Part shown: one piece after another, positions 1 through 9,660 of the stretch
Layout of the letters: each line of letters begins with the position of its first letter
Numbering within the stretch: the first letter of the stretch is position 1
The notes under the pieces: generated by a model
Databases searched by the model: none
Told to the model about the DNA's origin: nothing
Seen by the model: the letters and a program-made list of their open reading frames with translations, nothing else
Position numbers and translations under genes: made by a program
From: Cyclina sinensis
Taxonomy: Eukaryota; Mollusca; Bivalvia; Venerida; Veneridae
Length of the DNA stretch: 64,000 nucleotides
Reading direction: 5' to 3'
Assembly: GCA_012932295.1 (NCBI GenBank)
Contig: JAAONU010000016.1
Span: forward strand, 39,835,241 to 39,899,240

Positions 1-182
1 ATTCCATGCAAATAAATCGGCGGGTAATTGTTTAGATTAAATAAATTATTGGCATTGTGTTGTCGAACTAAATAATTTTGGAGTCTGTTGATATGAGATG
101 TACCTAATACCAACGTACACATCTTTAACCAATATATAGTCTGTATTGAAGCGTGACTTAAATGTTGAATTCCGTCGGTCAG
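1..182. other. flanking DNA left of the 15-kb element
   Basis: AT-rich sequence before the left target duplication. I see no gene or repeat that I can name in it. Confidence 0.5.
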
Positions 183-190
183 CAATGAGC
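183..190 (+). repeat. target-site duplication, left copy (CAATGAGC)
   Basis: The 8 bases CAATGAGC occur here and again in the same orientation at 15313-15320, exactly outside the two inverted termini. An 8-bp duplication fits the P superfamily (also hAT). The match could be stretched to 9 bp by one A. Confidence 0.75.
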
Positions 191-530
191 ACAGATGCTT
201 GTTTAGTGGTTATTTAAATATTTGTCTGCATATGCACTATCCATAGACTCTAATATAAATAGAAGATGACAATGTCAAAATGTAAACAAAAAAATATTTC
301 CGAAAATTTAAACAAAAACCGTTGATTTTCCTGGCAATTACTGGTCCCAACCGTTAGAGGGATAGGTTATCTCTTTAACTCCACCAATATCCAGACACAT
401 ACTTATAAAATAGAAGAGAAATCATCAAATAATCTACGTTTGACGCGACGGGGGCTCCTGCATTCGAATGGATCCCAGGTATTCTTTCGCCGCAATACAG
501 TTAGGGTACCAGTCATGACTATCGAACCGT
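191..530 (+). repeat. left terminal inverted repeat of the 15-kb element
   Basis: Collinear blocks match the reverse complement of the right end. 191-219 pairs with 15282-15310 (27 of 29 bases). 265-301 pairs with 15195-15231 (36 of 37). 310-322 pairs with 15174-15186. 447-474 pairs with 15014-15041 (26 of 28). Between the blocks the arms are diverged but similarly spaced. The inner edge is approximate. An ATG-initiated frame at 468 starts at the position that corresponds to the ATG in the right arm, but it stops after 16 codons. Confidence 0.85.
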
Positions 531-617
531 ACAGCGTTTCTTCCGCACGTGTTGTGTTGTACAGCCACACCCTTTGTCATTGCGGTAAGTTCCATTTCTG
601 TTTTTCTGATTTTTAAA

Positions 618-1940
618 ATGTTAAGTTGTAACCAAGCACTATTTTACAGTTATGCTTGCACTGGACATAATATTGTACTGACTGGTCAAGGTGGCAGTGG
701 TAAATCTTATGTAGTAAATAAATTTGCTACTGAAATGATTGCCCGAGGGAAAAATGTTTCAGTAACATGTAGCACCGGTATTGCTGCATCACAATTCAAG
801 AACGGACAAACCATACACCGTTGGTCTGGATATGGAGATGGAAGTATTTTGGAAAAAGAAATGTTAAGATTGATAAATAATGATGAAAAATATGCCAAAA
901 CCAAAGAAAGAATTCAAAAGTGTAATATACTCATTATTGACGAGTGCTCTATGATCAGTAAAAAATTGTTTCAAACAGTAGATACAATTTGTAGGGCTGT
1001 AAGAAAATCTCACAGGTACTTTGGAGGTTTGCAGGTTATTCTCTCAGGTGATTTCTTTCAACTACCACCTGTATGTGATTTGTTATATGGGGACAATGGC
1101 AAATACTGTTTTGAATCGCCATACTTTTTTAAAGCTATACCTCATCATATACAGTTACAAAAGATTTTCAGACAGTCTAATGATAAACTGGTATCGGCTG
1201 TTAATGAACTAGAAAGGGGTATGCCAACAGATAAGACAATTGCTTTCTTGAAAACACTCGAGAGACAAATTCCACAAACTCAAAACACTGTATATCTGTT
1301 TTCTCGAACTTTTAAAACTAATTTATTTAATTACGACAAATTGAATGAAATGCCTGGAAGTGTGCATGTATGTAATTCTACTGACGAGGGTGACAGTTTT
1401 TATTTAAATAGATTCCCTGCTCCTAAAAGATTATGTTTAAAAGTTGGATGTCCTGTAATGTTAGTGGTCAATTTAAGCGACAGTTTAGTAAATGGGTTAA
1501 TTGGTGACGTCTTTAAAATTTCACCCGATGAAGTTCAGGTGTACTTTAGTCAGAAGGAAGAAACCGTTTCAATATGTCGTCATTTATTTACAAAAATAGA
1601 TCCCGATTCCAAAAAAACTCTTGCCAAAAGATTGCAATTTCCGCTTATTCTTGCTTTTGGCATAACCATTCATAAATCACAAGGCATGAATCTACATTCT
1701 GTAGTAGTGGACTGTGAAGATGCAAACATTCCAGGACAAATTGGCGTTGCAATAGGTCGTGCAGTTAATGTAGATCAGTTGCAAGTAAAAAACTTCAAAC
1801 GGCGCTTGGTAAAAGAACACCCATTTAAAGTAAAAAAATTTTACACTGACAGCACTGCTGTTTTTTTTGGAAGACTGTATATGCTGCAGACAGGAATTCC
1901 TTTCAGTAACGGAAGAGCAAGATCTGTTATCATCGTTTAG
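618..1940 (+). CDS. PIF1-like superfamily 1B DNA helicase (element-encoded)
   Basis: An ATP-dependent 5'-3' DNA helicase of the PIF1 type, expected to unwind DNA during replication or transposition. Motifs in order (residues from ATG 618): Walker A GQGGSGKS at 23-30; TGIAAS and TIHRWSG at about 53-71; Walker B LIIDECSM at 105-112; GDFFQLPP at 144-151; HKSQGMNL near 352-359; VAIGRA near 377-382. These are all the main helicase motifs, in a compact body of 440 residues. The reading frame stays open upstream to 549 without an ATG. ATG 618 is preferred because a Q-motif-like SCNQA follows it at once. A possible small intron 585-649 (GTAAGT...TTTTACAG) would join a different 5' exon. The frame closes at TAG 1938-1940, one base before the ATG of the next reading frame. 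A T8 run at 1861-1868 would fuse the two proteins if it were one base shorter. Confidence 0.85.
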   Translation: MLSCNQALFYSYACTGHNIVLTGQGGSGKSYVVNKFATEMIARGKNVSVTCSTGIAASQFKNGQTIHRWSGYGDGSILEKEMLRLINNDEKYAKTKERIQKCNILIIDECSMISKKLFQTVDTICRAVRKSHRYFGGLQVILSGDFFQLPPVCDLLYGDNGKYCFESPYFFKAIPHHIQLQKIFRQSNDKLVSAVNELERGMPTDKTIAFLKTLERQIPQTQNTVYLFSRTFKTNLFNYDKLNEMPGSVHVCNSTDEGDSFYLNRFPAPKRLCLKVGCPVMLVVNLSDSLVNGLIGDVFKISPDEVQVYFSQKEETVSICRHLFTKIDPDSKKTLAKRLQFPLILAFGITIHKSQGMNLHSVVVDCEDANIPGQIGVAIGRAVNVDQLQVKNFKRRLVKEHPFKVKKFYTDSTAVFFGRLYMLQTGIPFSNGRARSVIIV

Positions 1941-1941
1941 T

Positions 1942-3786
1942 ATGTCCTCTGATAATGATTCGGCAGGTTCATCGTCTGAGGAAATATTACATCATGACAT
2001 TTTTATAAACATTGACGAAAATGACGATACTGCATTTCAGAGATCGTCCAGTTCTGGTCAGTATTTACATACAGTTTGTCCATTGCCTCATTACATAAAA
2101 CCATCTGAGATATTAAAATCTTGTCTTGACGAGTACATTGACACCCCAATGGAGGAATTTGTAAGATGTTTTGTTACTAAAATTGAAAATAGTTTAGGTA
2201 ATTTTAATGACTGGGTGTCTCATTTATTTTTGAAGTTGCATTCAATTTGTGAAGACACTTTTCCAAAATCAGGTTTATCCGAGCAAAAACATGTGACAAA
2301 TTTCTGCAGCAGTGTAAATTCGTTTTTGAAAAGTGATGCCTTTTTCGAGTCTTCTAACAAACTGATTGCAAACTACGTTGGTAAAATCAGTGGTAACGAA
2401 CAATGTTTACTTACCTCCGTGGCGTTTCAAATTCAAAATACAGTATTAAAATACAAGTCAGCACTGATTGAAGTTTCACAAACCAAAGAAAGAACAGTAC
2501 CAAACCAAAAACTTGAAGAAGGTAAAGGAGTTGTGCGTTATATTGCTGGCTACTGTATTAGTAAAATAAAATATAAATACCAAAAAAAGGTCAGAAATTC
2601 TCTTTTTAAAACATCAAACGAACAGGATTTCGAACAAAGCAGATGCAAACTTGATTTATTATCACAGACAATAACGTCATACAATGATTTGATACAACAT
2701 TCATCCTACAAAGAAACATTGCAAGAAACAGCAAGAAAACAAAACATTCGTGAAGGGCTTACTAATATTACAGATGAAGCTTACATCTTTTTTACAAATT
2801 TAAACACTGAATTAAGAAAGCTTGAAACATTTCAAACTCTCTATGAGTTAGGGGAAAACGCAATAAAGAAAATAAAATCAGACATCTTATCAAATTCAAA
2901 TTTATATGCTTCATGGGTTAAACTATTTAAAATTCCCGAAAGTAGAACTGTGAATGACAATGCAATCTTAAATATTTTAAACCAACTTGTAAATGCCATT
3001 TCTTGTATTTTAGAGCTTTTCTGCGAGGTTATATTTAGATTTGTTCGAGTTTCTGCGTCTCACTTTAGAAAAGATTTTCTTCGTGATTTAAAAATTGAAA
3101 AAACAAAAGCCCATAGGAAAAAAGTTTTGGAACAAAAAGATAAGAAATCAATGCAAAAACTTTCTATGGAAGAAATAACTGAGGACACGTCTGTCGGTAA
3201 AATGACCTCTCATTTGAAATTAAAAGCAGCATGTTTCCAAAATTCTGAATACTTCTGTGACAGGTTTTACACAAAACAAAATTTACAGGTTCTATGCGAA
3301 GCATATGAAATCCAGTTTAAAAAAAAACACACTAAAAAGTTCCTAATTGAGCAATTAGTTTGTGTCATTAAACACTGCGATTGCATGCTTACACCGAGTG
3401 TCTTTTCTTTAAGTGCAAGCGATAATAGCGAGATCCGTCAGTTTCCGTCTACTTCCTTTGAGGTGAATGTTGCACAAGAAAAGGCCGTAGAGGGGAAGGG
3501 GAAAAGGAAAGGAAAGGGCAAGTTAAAATCAAAAAGAAAACACCATGCCAGTGAGGTAGAAAGCTGTCGTATGAAAGCGAAAAGAAAATGTAGTGCTGAT
3601 GACGACGATAGAAGTGACGGTCAATGTAAAGTATGTGCAGGTAAATTTGATGAAAGTCCAGACTGGGTTCAGTGCGATGGGTGTGATGCATGGGTTCATG
3701 GAAGTTGTGTTGGTATAACCAGCACCCAGCAATGGGACATAATAGCAAAAGATAATGAAAAATTTTTCTGTCCATTTTGTATATGA
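1942..3786 (+). CDS. PHD-finger protein, probable C-terminal half of the helicase protein
   Basis: 614 residues from ATG 1942. The frame is open further upstream across the end of the helicase, through codons that include a Cys-x-Cys-Cys cluster. The N-terminal part is acidic and serine-rich. A central motif VVRYIAGYCISK (about 197-208) resembles a segment I recall from the C-termini of transposase-derived proteins. A lysine-rich stretch (about 510-555) precedes a C4HC3 PHD finger in the last 55 residues (CKVC, CDGC, HGSC, CPFC). PHD fingers read histone H3 tails, so a chromatin-reading role in target choice or replication is plausible but inferred. The frame is +1 to the helicase, and removing one T from the T8 run at 1861-1868 would give one protein of about 1,080 residues. 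I do not recognise the middle region. Confidence 0.72.
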   Translation: MSSDNDSAGSSSEEILHHDIFINIDENDDTAFQRSSSSGQYLHTVCPLPHYIKPSEILKSCLDEYIDTPMEEFVRCFVTKIENSLGNFNDWVSHLFLKLHSICEDTFPKSGLSEQKHVTNFCSSVNSFLKSDAFFESSNKLIANYVGKISGNEQCLLTSVAFQIQNTVLKYKSALIEVSQTKERTVPNQKLEEGKGVVRYIAGYCISKIKYKYQKKVRNSLFKTSNEQDFEQSRCKLDLLSQTITSYNDLIQHSSYKETLQETARKQNIREGLTNITDEAYIFFTNLNTELRKLETFQTLYELGENAIKKIKSDILSNSNLYASWVKLFKIPESRTVNDNAILNILNQLVNAISCILELFCEVIFRFVRVSASHFRKDFLRDLKIEKTKAHRKKVLEQKDKKSMQKLSMEEITEDTSVGKMTSHLKLKAACFQNSEYFCDRFYTKQNLQVLCEAYEIQFKKKHTKKFLIEQLVCVIKHCDCMLTPSVFSLSASDNSEIRQFPSTSFEVNVAQEKAVEGKGKRKGKGKLKSKRKHHASEVESCRMKAKRKCSADDDDRSDGQCKVCAGKFDESPDWVQCDGCDAWVHGSCVGITSTQQWDIIAKDNEKFFCPFCI

Positions 3787-3815
3787 ATTGATTAAAATTC
3801 AGCGTACTCCTTGTT

Positions 3816-3837
3816 GTGCGTGTGGACTGTCCGTACC
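3816..3837 (+). repeat. palindrome-cored element motif, copy 1
   Basis: Contains GTGTGGACTGTCCGTACC with palindromic core GGACTGTCC, 29 bases after the PHD stop codon. Four more copies lie inside the same transposon, and I saw none elsewhere in the window. Confidence 0.7.
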
Positions 3838-3904
3838 ACATAAGGGTAGCTACACTGCAAATACTTTGGTGGAGGTTTTTATACATCCAGGAGAACTGCT
3901 TTTA

Positions 3905-4050
3905 AACTAGCCGCACGGGTTCAAACCCAGTCAGGGGCAAGCCGTTGTTTCCTTGAGCAAGAAACTTTACACTCATTGCTTAGTACTGGTTAGTTCCAGG
4001 AACGGATTCGAGAGTGTGTCTATAAGCTAAAAGCTTCCTACACAATCGAA
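3905..4050 (+). mobile_element. tRNA-derived SINE fragment
   Basis: A B-box-like GGTTCAAACCC is followed by CCTTGAGCAAGAAACTTTAC, a central segment common in animal SINEs. Ends are approximate. Confidence 0.5.
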
Positions 4051-4403
4051 CTAAAATAAATTTGGTATAAACTAAACTATGTAATTCACATGAAATATAA
4101 AGTTGAAATATTTGACTTGTATTACATTTCTACATATCACAGAAAAACAAAATACAGAATTACTCGTCCATATCGCTGTTTGTTTCCGTTGCAAAATTTT
4201 GGAAGATAATGTGATGTAACATATCTTGGATATCCACTATATTTTACGAATATTTAAAATGTGTTACTTCTCCACTGCCACCTTACCAGTTCCAGCTGAA
4301 GGTATTTCTTATACAATGAATACGTATTTAATGGTTTGTTTTTCATTGCTTATTATCAGCAACAATTTCAAAGTATCCGTTATAATTGAGGTTACTCCTT
4401 GTT

Positions 4404-4428
4404 GTGCGTGTGGACTGTCCGTACCGCA
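4404..4428 (+). repeat. palindrome-cored element motif, copy 2
   Basis: Same motif as at 3816, followed by GCACAAGGGTAGC. Confidence 0.7.
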
Positions 4429-4467
4429 CAAGGGTAGCTACAAATGAAATACTTTGGTGGCGGTTTT

Positions 4468-5820
4468 GTGTCGCCCTTTTCAAGAAACGGCGATACATAG
4501 GGATCGCTTTGTCCGTCGGTCCGTCCGTCAGAAAAAAGATAACGTTACCTATAACTTTGCCATTTATTAACATTTGTTCATCAAACTTTCAAATTGTATT
4601 ACTTATGACAACAGGACCGTGATGATGCAAAAATCATTAGGTCAGCATCACCTTTAGTGGAGTTATGCCCCTTTTTGTACTTGGATTTTGTCCGAAAAAC
4701 TTAACAATGGCAATAACTTCGCCATTTCATAACATTTCCTCATCAAACTGTCAAATTATATTGCTTACGACAACAAGGTAGGTATTTATTATAAATGTTA
4801 GTCAAGGTTACATTTAAAACAGTTATGCCCCTCTTTGTAGTTGTTGTACTTGGACTACCATGCTGTTTTTTTCCTGCAGGCTCTCGTTTTCTTTTTTATA
4901 TGCCCAAAGGGGGCATATTATGTTATGGTCCAGGGCGTCCGTCCGTCCGTCCGTTAGCAATTTGGTTTCTGGAGGATAACTTTAGTACGCTTTGCCCTAC
5001 TGTCTTTTACCTTGATATGACTGTTGCCCACTTTGAATGAATGACGCCTATTTATTTTGGAGTCAGTAGCTCAAAGGTGAATGGCACATAGACCTTAACA
5101 CTGAAAACCATTTCGACCATGTAACTTCACAGTCATTTGTTTTAGAGACTTCAAACTTTGTATCTTGATTGCAGACATTCAGTGGTTGACCACTGTACAT
5201 GTTTGGATCAGTGTGTCAAAGGTGAAGGTGACAGTGACCTTAATGTTTACAATCATTTACACTCTGTAACTAGTCAACCATTTGTCATATCGATTTCAAA
5301 ATTCATATAATGGTTGCACACATTGTTTGAATGACCCCTATTGATTTTGGGGGTCAGTAGGAAAAAGGTCAAGGTCACATAGACCTTAACACTGACAACC
5401 ATTTCTGTCATGTAACTTGACAATCATTTGTTGTACAGAGTTCAAACTTTACATCATAATTGCATTGAGCGGATGACCCCTATCCATTTTGGGGTTACTG
5501 TGTCAAAGGTCAAGGTGATAGTGAGCTAAATGTTTAGAATCATTTACACTCTATAACTCCACAAACATTTTTCATACAGACTTCAAAATTGATATAATGG
5601 TTGCACACATTGAATGAAGGACACATATTGGTTTTGGGGTCAGTAGGTCAAAGGTAAAAAAACTTCAAAATTTTAAGGAAATCATTCAATTTTAAAGCGT
5701 AAGATTTCCTCCCTTACATCAGAAATGCATCATACTTAGAAAAAAAAACCTTCCGGCATATAATGCTCCGCCCAGCGGTCCTCTTGTTAGTTATTGTAAC
5801 AAATTATCCAAGGGCGACAC
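4468..5820. mobile_element. nested short-TIR element (GTGTCGCCCTT...AAGGGCGACAC)
   Basis: Inverted termini GTGTCGCCCTT at 4468 and AAGGGCGACAC ending at 5820 enclose CCGTCCGTC-type sequence but no gene. It interrupts the second tandem module. Another element (about 4896-5788) has inserted into it. Confidence 0.6.
4896..5788. mobile_element. short interspersed element with ~145-bp array
   Basis: Starts near GGGGGCATATTATG, has a run of CCGTCCGTC, then diverged tandem units. GACCTTAA recurs at about 5091, 5236 and 5382, giving periods of 145 and 146. It ends ...GGTCCTCTTGTTA. Non-coding, nested in the preceding element. Confidence 0.55.
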
Positions 5821-6193
5821 AAGTGTTCAACTGAACACCCATCTAGTCCAGGATAAGTTTTGCTAAATATAAAGCTAAAATATTTTATTCGTATTGCATT
5901 TGTACATATCACATAAAAACAGAATAGAAATTACTTGTGCATCTCGGCATTTGTTCTGGTTTTTTTTTTCCTTTTCAATATTTTTCAAAATAATATAATG
6001 TAATGTATGTACACTTAGATATCTATATTTTAGGAATACACAAATTGTCTCGTTTTTCCACTGCCACCTTACAGCTTGTCACTGAAGATTTTCTTGTATA
6101 GTGAATACGTTTTTTATGTCGTTTTGAACTGCCAATTTTCACGATCAATTTCAATTTTTAAAATATCCGCTTTAATTTCGCTTACTCCTTGTT

Positions 6194-6218
6194 GTGCGTG
6201 TGGACTGTCCGTACCGCA
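6194..6218 (+). repeat. palindrome-cored element motif, copy 3
   Basis: Same motif as at 3816 and 4404, followed by GCACAAGGGTAGC. Confidence 0.7.
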
Positions 6219-6481
6219 CAAGGGTAGCGATTCAAAGATTTGGTGGAGGTTTCCGTTCTGTTGTACCTAAAGGAACTACATTTAAGGACAACTGTGGTTA
6301 AATTTATATGTAATTAACATGGAATTTAAAGTGTTAATATTTATCGCAAATGACATTTGCATATATCACATACAAAGGAAATAGAAATTACTCGTCCATC
6401 TTGCTATTTTTTCCAATTCTATAATTTGCGTCATAATATAATATCGTGTATGTAGACTTAGATATGTATAATTCACTAATA

Positions 6482-7730
6482 CAGTAGATTACCACCTTAC
6501 GTCCACGCCGAAATTAAAACCACGCCGCTATTACGGGCACTTTTGAAAAGAACCAAACATTTTTATTCTTCTCGTATTACAGGTATTTATCAGAATTAAG
6601 ACCACGCCGCTAATCCGGTAATACGACCTCTATCTATCTATCTATTTAAGCTTATTTATCGTCGGTACCGGTTGCCCGTATGACCGACGCCCCCTGGAGA
6701 GATTAGTTATTTTATGTTGTGGGGGTAGTGCAAGATACAGAAAGCATCCCATTCCAGAGACACTCCTGGTTCTTTTACATGCTCAGTGTATAGCACTGAT
6801 ACATGGGACCTCGGTTTAAAGTCTCATCCGAAAGACTATTAGTAATGTTAGTGGAGGAGCGGGGGATCGAACTCGGGACCCCTGGTATACCAGTCCAGCG
6901 CGTTACCACTGGACCACATCCGCTCCCAAACGACCATCTTGTCAAGATCATTTTGTATATTTTCTTCTTATTGTAATGCCTCGATTACGACCACTCAAAA
7001 TTAGTGCCCCCCGGGCATGTCATCAATATCAGTTGAGTACACCGCCATGTTTACGACACTGCTTTACGACAGCTGCATGTGTAAACAAAAGAAAGTCTGT
7101 GGTGTGAAAAACAAATTTTCTTCAGGTGATTACTGAAAGTAAGGATACTAAAGGATGATATAAGTGTTACTTAAAATTGATTCAATGACAACTTGATTGC
7201 GACACGAGTAAATAATTGGGAAGGGAACTGAATCCTCGGGGGTATAATACGTTTTCAGTTTGCTGGGGTTCAAAGCAAAATATAATCTTAGATCGATGCT
7301 TACCTATGTTGATTGAAAAAGAAATCCTTTTAGTTGGTTGAACAAAATACTTAGTTAATTTAATTAAGGGTTAATTCTGTTAAAAAACGTACGATCTTAT
7401 TTTAAAATTTATAACTTTAATAACTTCAAAACTCAGAATATTTACAGTTAAATTTTAATTGTGTCAGACAAATCCCCAGCATAGAGAAACGAAAATGAAA
7501 TTATTGAAATGCTTATTCATTACTGAAATGTTTAATTATTGAATATAATAACATCATATTGATGAATAATGTATTTTGCTCTGTCTAAATAATGTTGTAT
7601 TTTCCCCTTATGAACTTGCATAATTATGTAAAACATGTTGCCGAGGTCTCAACCTAGTATTAAGACCAACTCACAATTAAGACCACTTCCCTTTATACCC
7701 AATGGTGGTCTTAATAGAGGAATTTTACTG
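6482..7730. mobile_element. TA-flanked MITE with CAGTA termini
   Basis: Termini CAGTAGATTACC and the inverse of CAGTAAAATTCC lie between TA dinucleotides (6480-6481 and 7731-7732), as in Tc1/mariner-pogo elements. The interior repeats phrases of the type AAGACCAC and TACGACC but has no transposase. It splits the third tandem module and contains a SINE. Confidence 0.65.
6652..6930 (-). mobile_element. tRNA-derived SINE
   Basis: Read on the minus strand it begins TGGTCCAGTGGTAACGCG (A box) with GAGTTCGATCCC (B box). The body includes ACTTTAAACCGAGGTCCC, also seen in a copy at 39555-39775. Confidence 0.65.
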
Positions 7731-7923
7731 TATTTAAAATGACTTTACCACTGCGGCCTTAGCAGATGGTTTCTGTACAATGAATATTATGTTTCATCTT
7801 GTTTTTAACTTCCAATTTTCAGCAACAACTTCATTTGTCAACGTATCCGCTATCCAGATCCATTATACTTTTTGGTCAAAAAATTGAATTTATAGTGTCG
7901 TGCACTTGGTGTTTCATTACAAA

Positions 7924-8667
7924 ATGGCCGAGGGTGGAATAGCAGATAATGCCTCAGTAAGACGTATTCAGAAATTTATTGAAAACCGCAAAAATGTTCC
8001 GAAAATTCTGCCAAACTTCAATCAAGTGGTTTTACTATCAGACAGTAAGGGGAAATATTTAAGAAATACTGTACCGTCTGTTGATTTGTTGGCAGACACA
8101 TCTGTTTTAACTTTTTGGTGTCAGGGGGGCATTGCTTTCCTTCGACAGAAGATAAGGCAAAATTGTCCGTTGTTAACAGACAGATCAGTTGTTCTGTTTT
8201 GGCACTTCACATGCGATGTCACAACACTTGTGAGACCCGATCGCTCTTTACAACCAACTTTTACTTGTTCAGAAGCAGCTATTGACTTTTTTAGACCGCA
8301 AGTACAGGAATTACTTGAAATAAGCCGAAATTCGAACTTCAGTATAGGAATTCTTGAAATACCCCCGCTGTTTCCATCTGTGTGGAACAGCAGTAAAGGG
8401 GTTCCTACGCCTGATAGCACTGATCAAACCCTTAATAGGCAGATACAAGACATAAATAGGTATATACGCCGTGTCAACGAAGAGATCGGATTTGTGTCTC
8501 CAAAATTTGAGTTAGATTGTTTAAAATTTAGGGGAAAGAAGGGAAGGGAACATAAGTCTTACTTTACAAGCGATCTCTTCGTTGACGGCATACATCCTTT
8601 ACCAATTACATCAGAAAAATGGTTGTTCCAAATTATTCAGTCTGTATCCAGAAACGTCACATGGTAA
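7924..8667 (+). CDS. SGNH-hydrolase-like protein (element cargo or accessory gene)
   Basis: 247 residues from ATG 7924, the first ATG of an open frame that has an upstream GTG at 7900. Near the N-terminus VVLLSDSKGKYLR (residues 35-47) resembles block I (GDSx) of SGNH/GDSL hydrolases. Near the C-terminus FVDGIHPL (219-226) supplies the usual Asp-x-x-His pair (D221, H224). A hydrophobic strand and glycine loop (TFWCQGG, about 66-72) fits block II. The serine motif is SDS instead of GDS, so activity is uncertain. There is no signal peptide and no membrane segment. The gene is intact, on the same strand as the helicase and directly after the third tandem module. No substrate can be deduced. The fold call is by motif only. 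Confidence 0.62.
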   Translation: MAEGGIADNASVRRIQKFIENRKNVPKILPNFNQVVLLSDSKGKYLRNTVPSVDLLADTSVLTFWCQGGIAFLRQKIRQNCPLLTDRSVVLFWHFTCDVTTLVRPDRSLQPTFTCSEAAIDFFRPQVQELLEISRNSNFSIGILEIPPLFPSVWNSSKGVPTPDSTDQTLNRQIQDINRYIRRVNEEIGFVSPKFELDCLKFRGKKGREHKSYFTSDLFVDGIHPLPITSEKWLFQIIQSVSRNVTW

Positions 8668-9628
8668 AATTTAATGATAAAAATCTATAACTGAAATCTG
8701 AAAAAGTGACGGTTTAACATTCTTAATACCGTAAATATTCCATTCCATTAATTTGTGTCACTGAAGGTCATGGGTTCAAATCCCACTCAAGCCAAATTTT
8801 TTTCTCTACTTTTTGGCAGTTTAACATGGTTTTGCTTTTACAACAGTAATTCTTAAATGATTGAAATTCAGTTTCTTTCCTGTTAAATATATTTCAGTTG
8901 TAACAAAGGTTTTCAACATGGTAGATTGGTGGAAATTAGGTGTCTTTGATTTATGTTATTAATTTCTCCAATACTAGACGGTAAAAATATTGGATAATTT
9001 CAATATTGTTCACAATAGTATATTCATAAAGATAACTGTAGGTAAGTTGAAGCTCCGAAACTTTACCTTGAAGTTTACATTGATAACATCCCCTCATAAT
9101 GAAGTGGGTGGGGTAAAGTCGTGCAATGTTATAATAATATTTCGTTTCTTCTCACTTTTCATTTGTTTGCTTTATGTTAGCAGTCAGTACTTTCACAAAA
9201 TGTTAATGATTACATAACAAGTAACACTTGTGTTAACGGTCACTCATATAAAAAATAGCGTGTTTCTCTACACCTTACAAGCCCATTAAGTCGGGTGTGG
9301 TTTGAGGTGAATTTTTGTCAATTCTTGAAACTGCCATGGTAAAAGTGTGTTATATTGTCTATATTTTGTGGTAGGATAGTATATTTATTTAAAAAGGTAA
9401 ATTCAATGAGGGCTGACAAAATGTATATTAGTATTGTAATATCTTAAAGCACTTTATTTTAAACTCTGATTGTACTTACCAAAAACATTACCAACTGTGT
9501 TTTGTTACTGTGGTTTTCATGATATGCTTTCTTCCACTTTTTTAATGGTAGAGCAGGTGAACACTATTTCTACATATCTTACTCAAAAACGGGAAGATAA
9601 CATTATAAGAACTGGTATTTGTTTTTTG

Positions 9629-9660
9629 TTTTTTTTTTTTTTTTGGGGGGGGGGGGGGGG
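9629..9660 (+). repeat. T16-G16 homopolymer pair
   Basis: Sixteen T followed directly by sixteen G. Similar pairs lie at 10771-10795 (T11 G14) and 30001-30043 (T22 G21), all in the same orientation. Confidence 0.9.

Larger units (their letters stand above)
3787..7850 (+). repeat. three diverged tandem modules, interrupted by nested insertions
   Basis: This gene-free stretch repeats one theme. A tract resembling ATATCACA...GAATTACTCGTCCAT is followed by CCACTGCCACCTTA, then GTATCCGYTWTAATT, then the GTGTGGACTGTCCGTACC motif, then AGGGTAGC and TTTGGTGGAGGTTT. Copies cover about 3787-4375, 4376-6170 (with 4468-5820 inserted) and 6171-7850 (with 6482-7730 inserted). The series ends directly before the SGNH gene. 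Similarity is obvious by eye, but the copies are old. Confidence 0.65.

Noticed and set aside
549..617. Helicase start at the GTG of 549
   Set aside because: A eukaryotic start should be ATG. ATG 618 keeps the Q-like motif and Walker A, and the extra residues read like intron or leader sequence.
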